Origin: CAZYEI01 sp964646425
GTDB lineage: Bacteria > Bacillota_I > Bacilli_A > RFN20 > JAISJY01
Direction: 5' to 3'
Assembly: GCA_964646425.1 (NCBI GenBank)
Contig: CAZYEI010000033.1
Location: forward strand, 1-13,856
Length of the DNA: 13,856 bases
Part shown: positions 13,794 to 13,856 of the stretch, piece after piece
Layout of the letters: every line of letters begins with the position of its first letter
How positions within the stretch are numbered: position 1 is the first letter of the stretch
The notes under the pieces: generated by a model
Database searches by the model: none
Told to the model about the DNA's origin: nothing
The model's input: only the letters and a program-made list of their open reading frames with translations
Translations under genes and position numbers: made by a program

Positions 13794-13856
13794 TGGAGCA
13801 AGTGACGGGAATCGAACCCGCGTAGTTAGCTTGGAAGGCTAAAGTTCTACCATTGA
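13794..13856 (-). tRNA. tRNA-Gly (UCC), 5' end cut by window edge
   Basis: The 3' 63 bases are present, including encoded CCA (TCCA end); about 11 bases of the 5' end lie outside. The anticodon stem TTAGC/GCTAA encloses CTTCCAA with anticodon TCC; the T-arm is GCGGG-TTCGATT-CCCGT; the acceptor 3' strand is CACTTGC. Confidence 0.93.

Overview
This is a low-GC, mostly minus-strand stretch of a bacterial chromosome. Strong GGAGG-type ribosome sites, a Ugp/Mal-type sugar importer, a degenerate SpoIIQ-like protein behind a textbook forespore sigma-F promoter, and AT-rich codon use point to a spore-forming Bacillota, perhaps of the Erysipelotrichia type. That placement is inference. The code looks standard: Trp is TGG throughout, yet none of the 16 annotated ends uses TGA (10 TAA, 6 TAG).

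Layout, following minus-strand transcription from right to left. The right edge holds a tRNA pair, Gly(UCC, cut by the edge) and Ile(GAU), closed by a terminator. Next is a DUF1848-type protein with a C-terminal cysteine cluster. It converges on the window's only plus-strand gene, a lipoprotein amidase, and the two share a bidirectional terminator. Then come an isochorismatase-fold cysteine hydrolase, the SpoIIQ-like LytM protein, a DEDDh exonuclease and rpmE with a possible L31 leader, most as separate units with visible promoters or terminators.

From 9278 to 6451 lies one compact operon: ispD, an HPr-kinase-like ATPase, a PqqD-like protein, an S24/S26-type peptidase and a small membrane protein with a bacterial PH-like domain. 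Genes overlap or lie a few bases apart, and a strong terminator follows. The last four genes resemble the modification, processing and immunity parts of a peptide (RiPP-like) system, but I found no precursor gene and no cyclase.

The next unit (6392 to 4496) encodes two paralogous RDD-family membrane proteins with unusually long inter-membrane loops. Their leader has a promoter, a six-codon ORF (MAVWLV) with an ideal ribosome site, and an intrinsic terminator whose 5' arm is built from codons 3-6 of that ORF. This is the layout of ribosome-controlled transcription attenuation and is the most striking regulatory element here.

The left third is an ABC importer operon: ATPase, first permease, second permease, binding lipoprotein (cut by the left edge). 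The second permease is broken. About 35 codons covering the EAA loop and the start of the following membrane helix are missing, and the frame shifts at the junction, so the importer is probably inactive as assembled.
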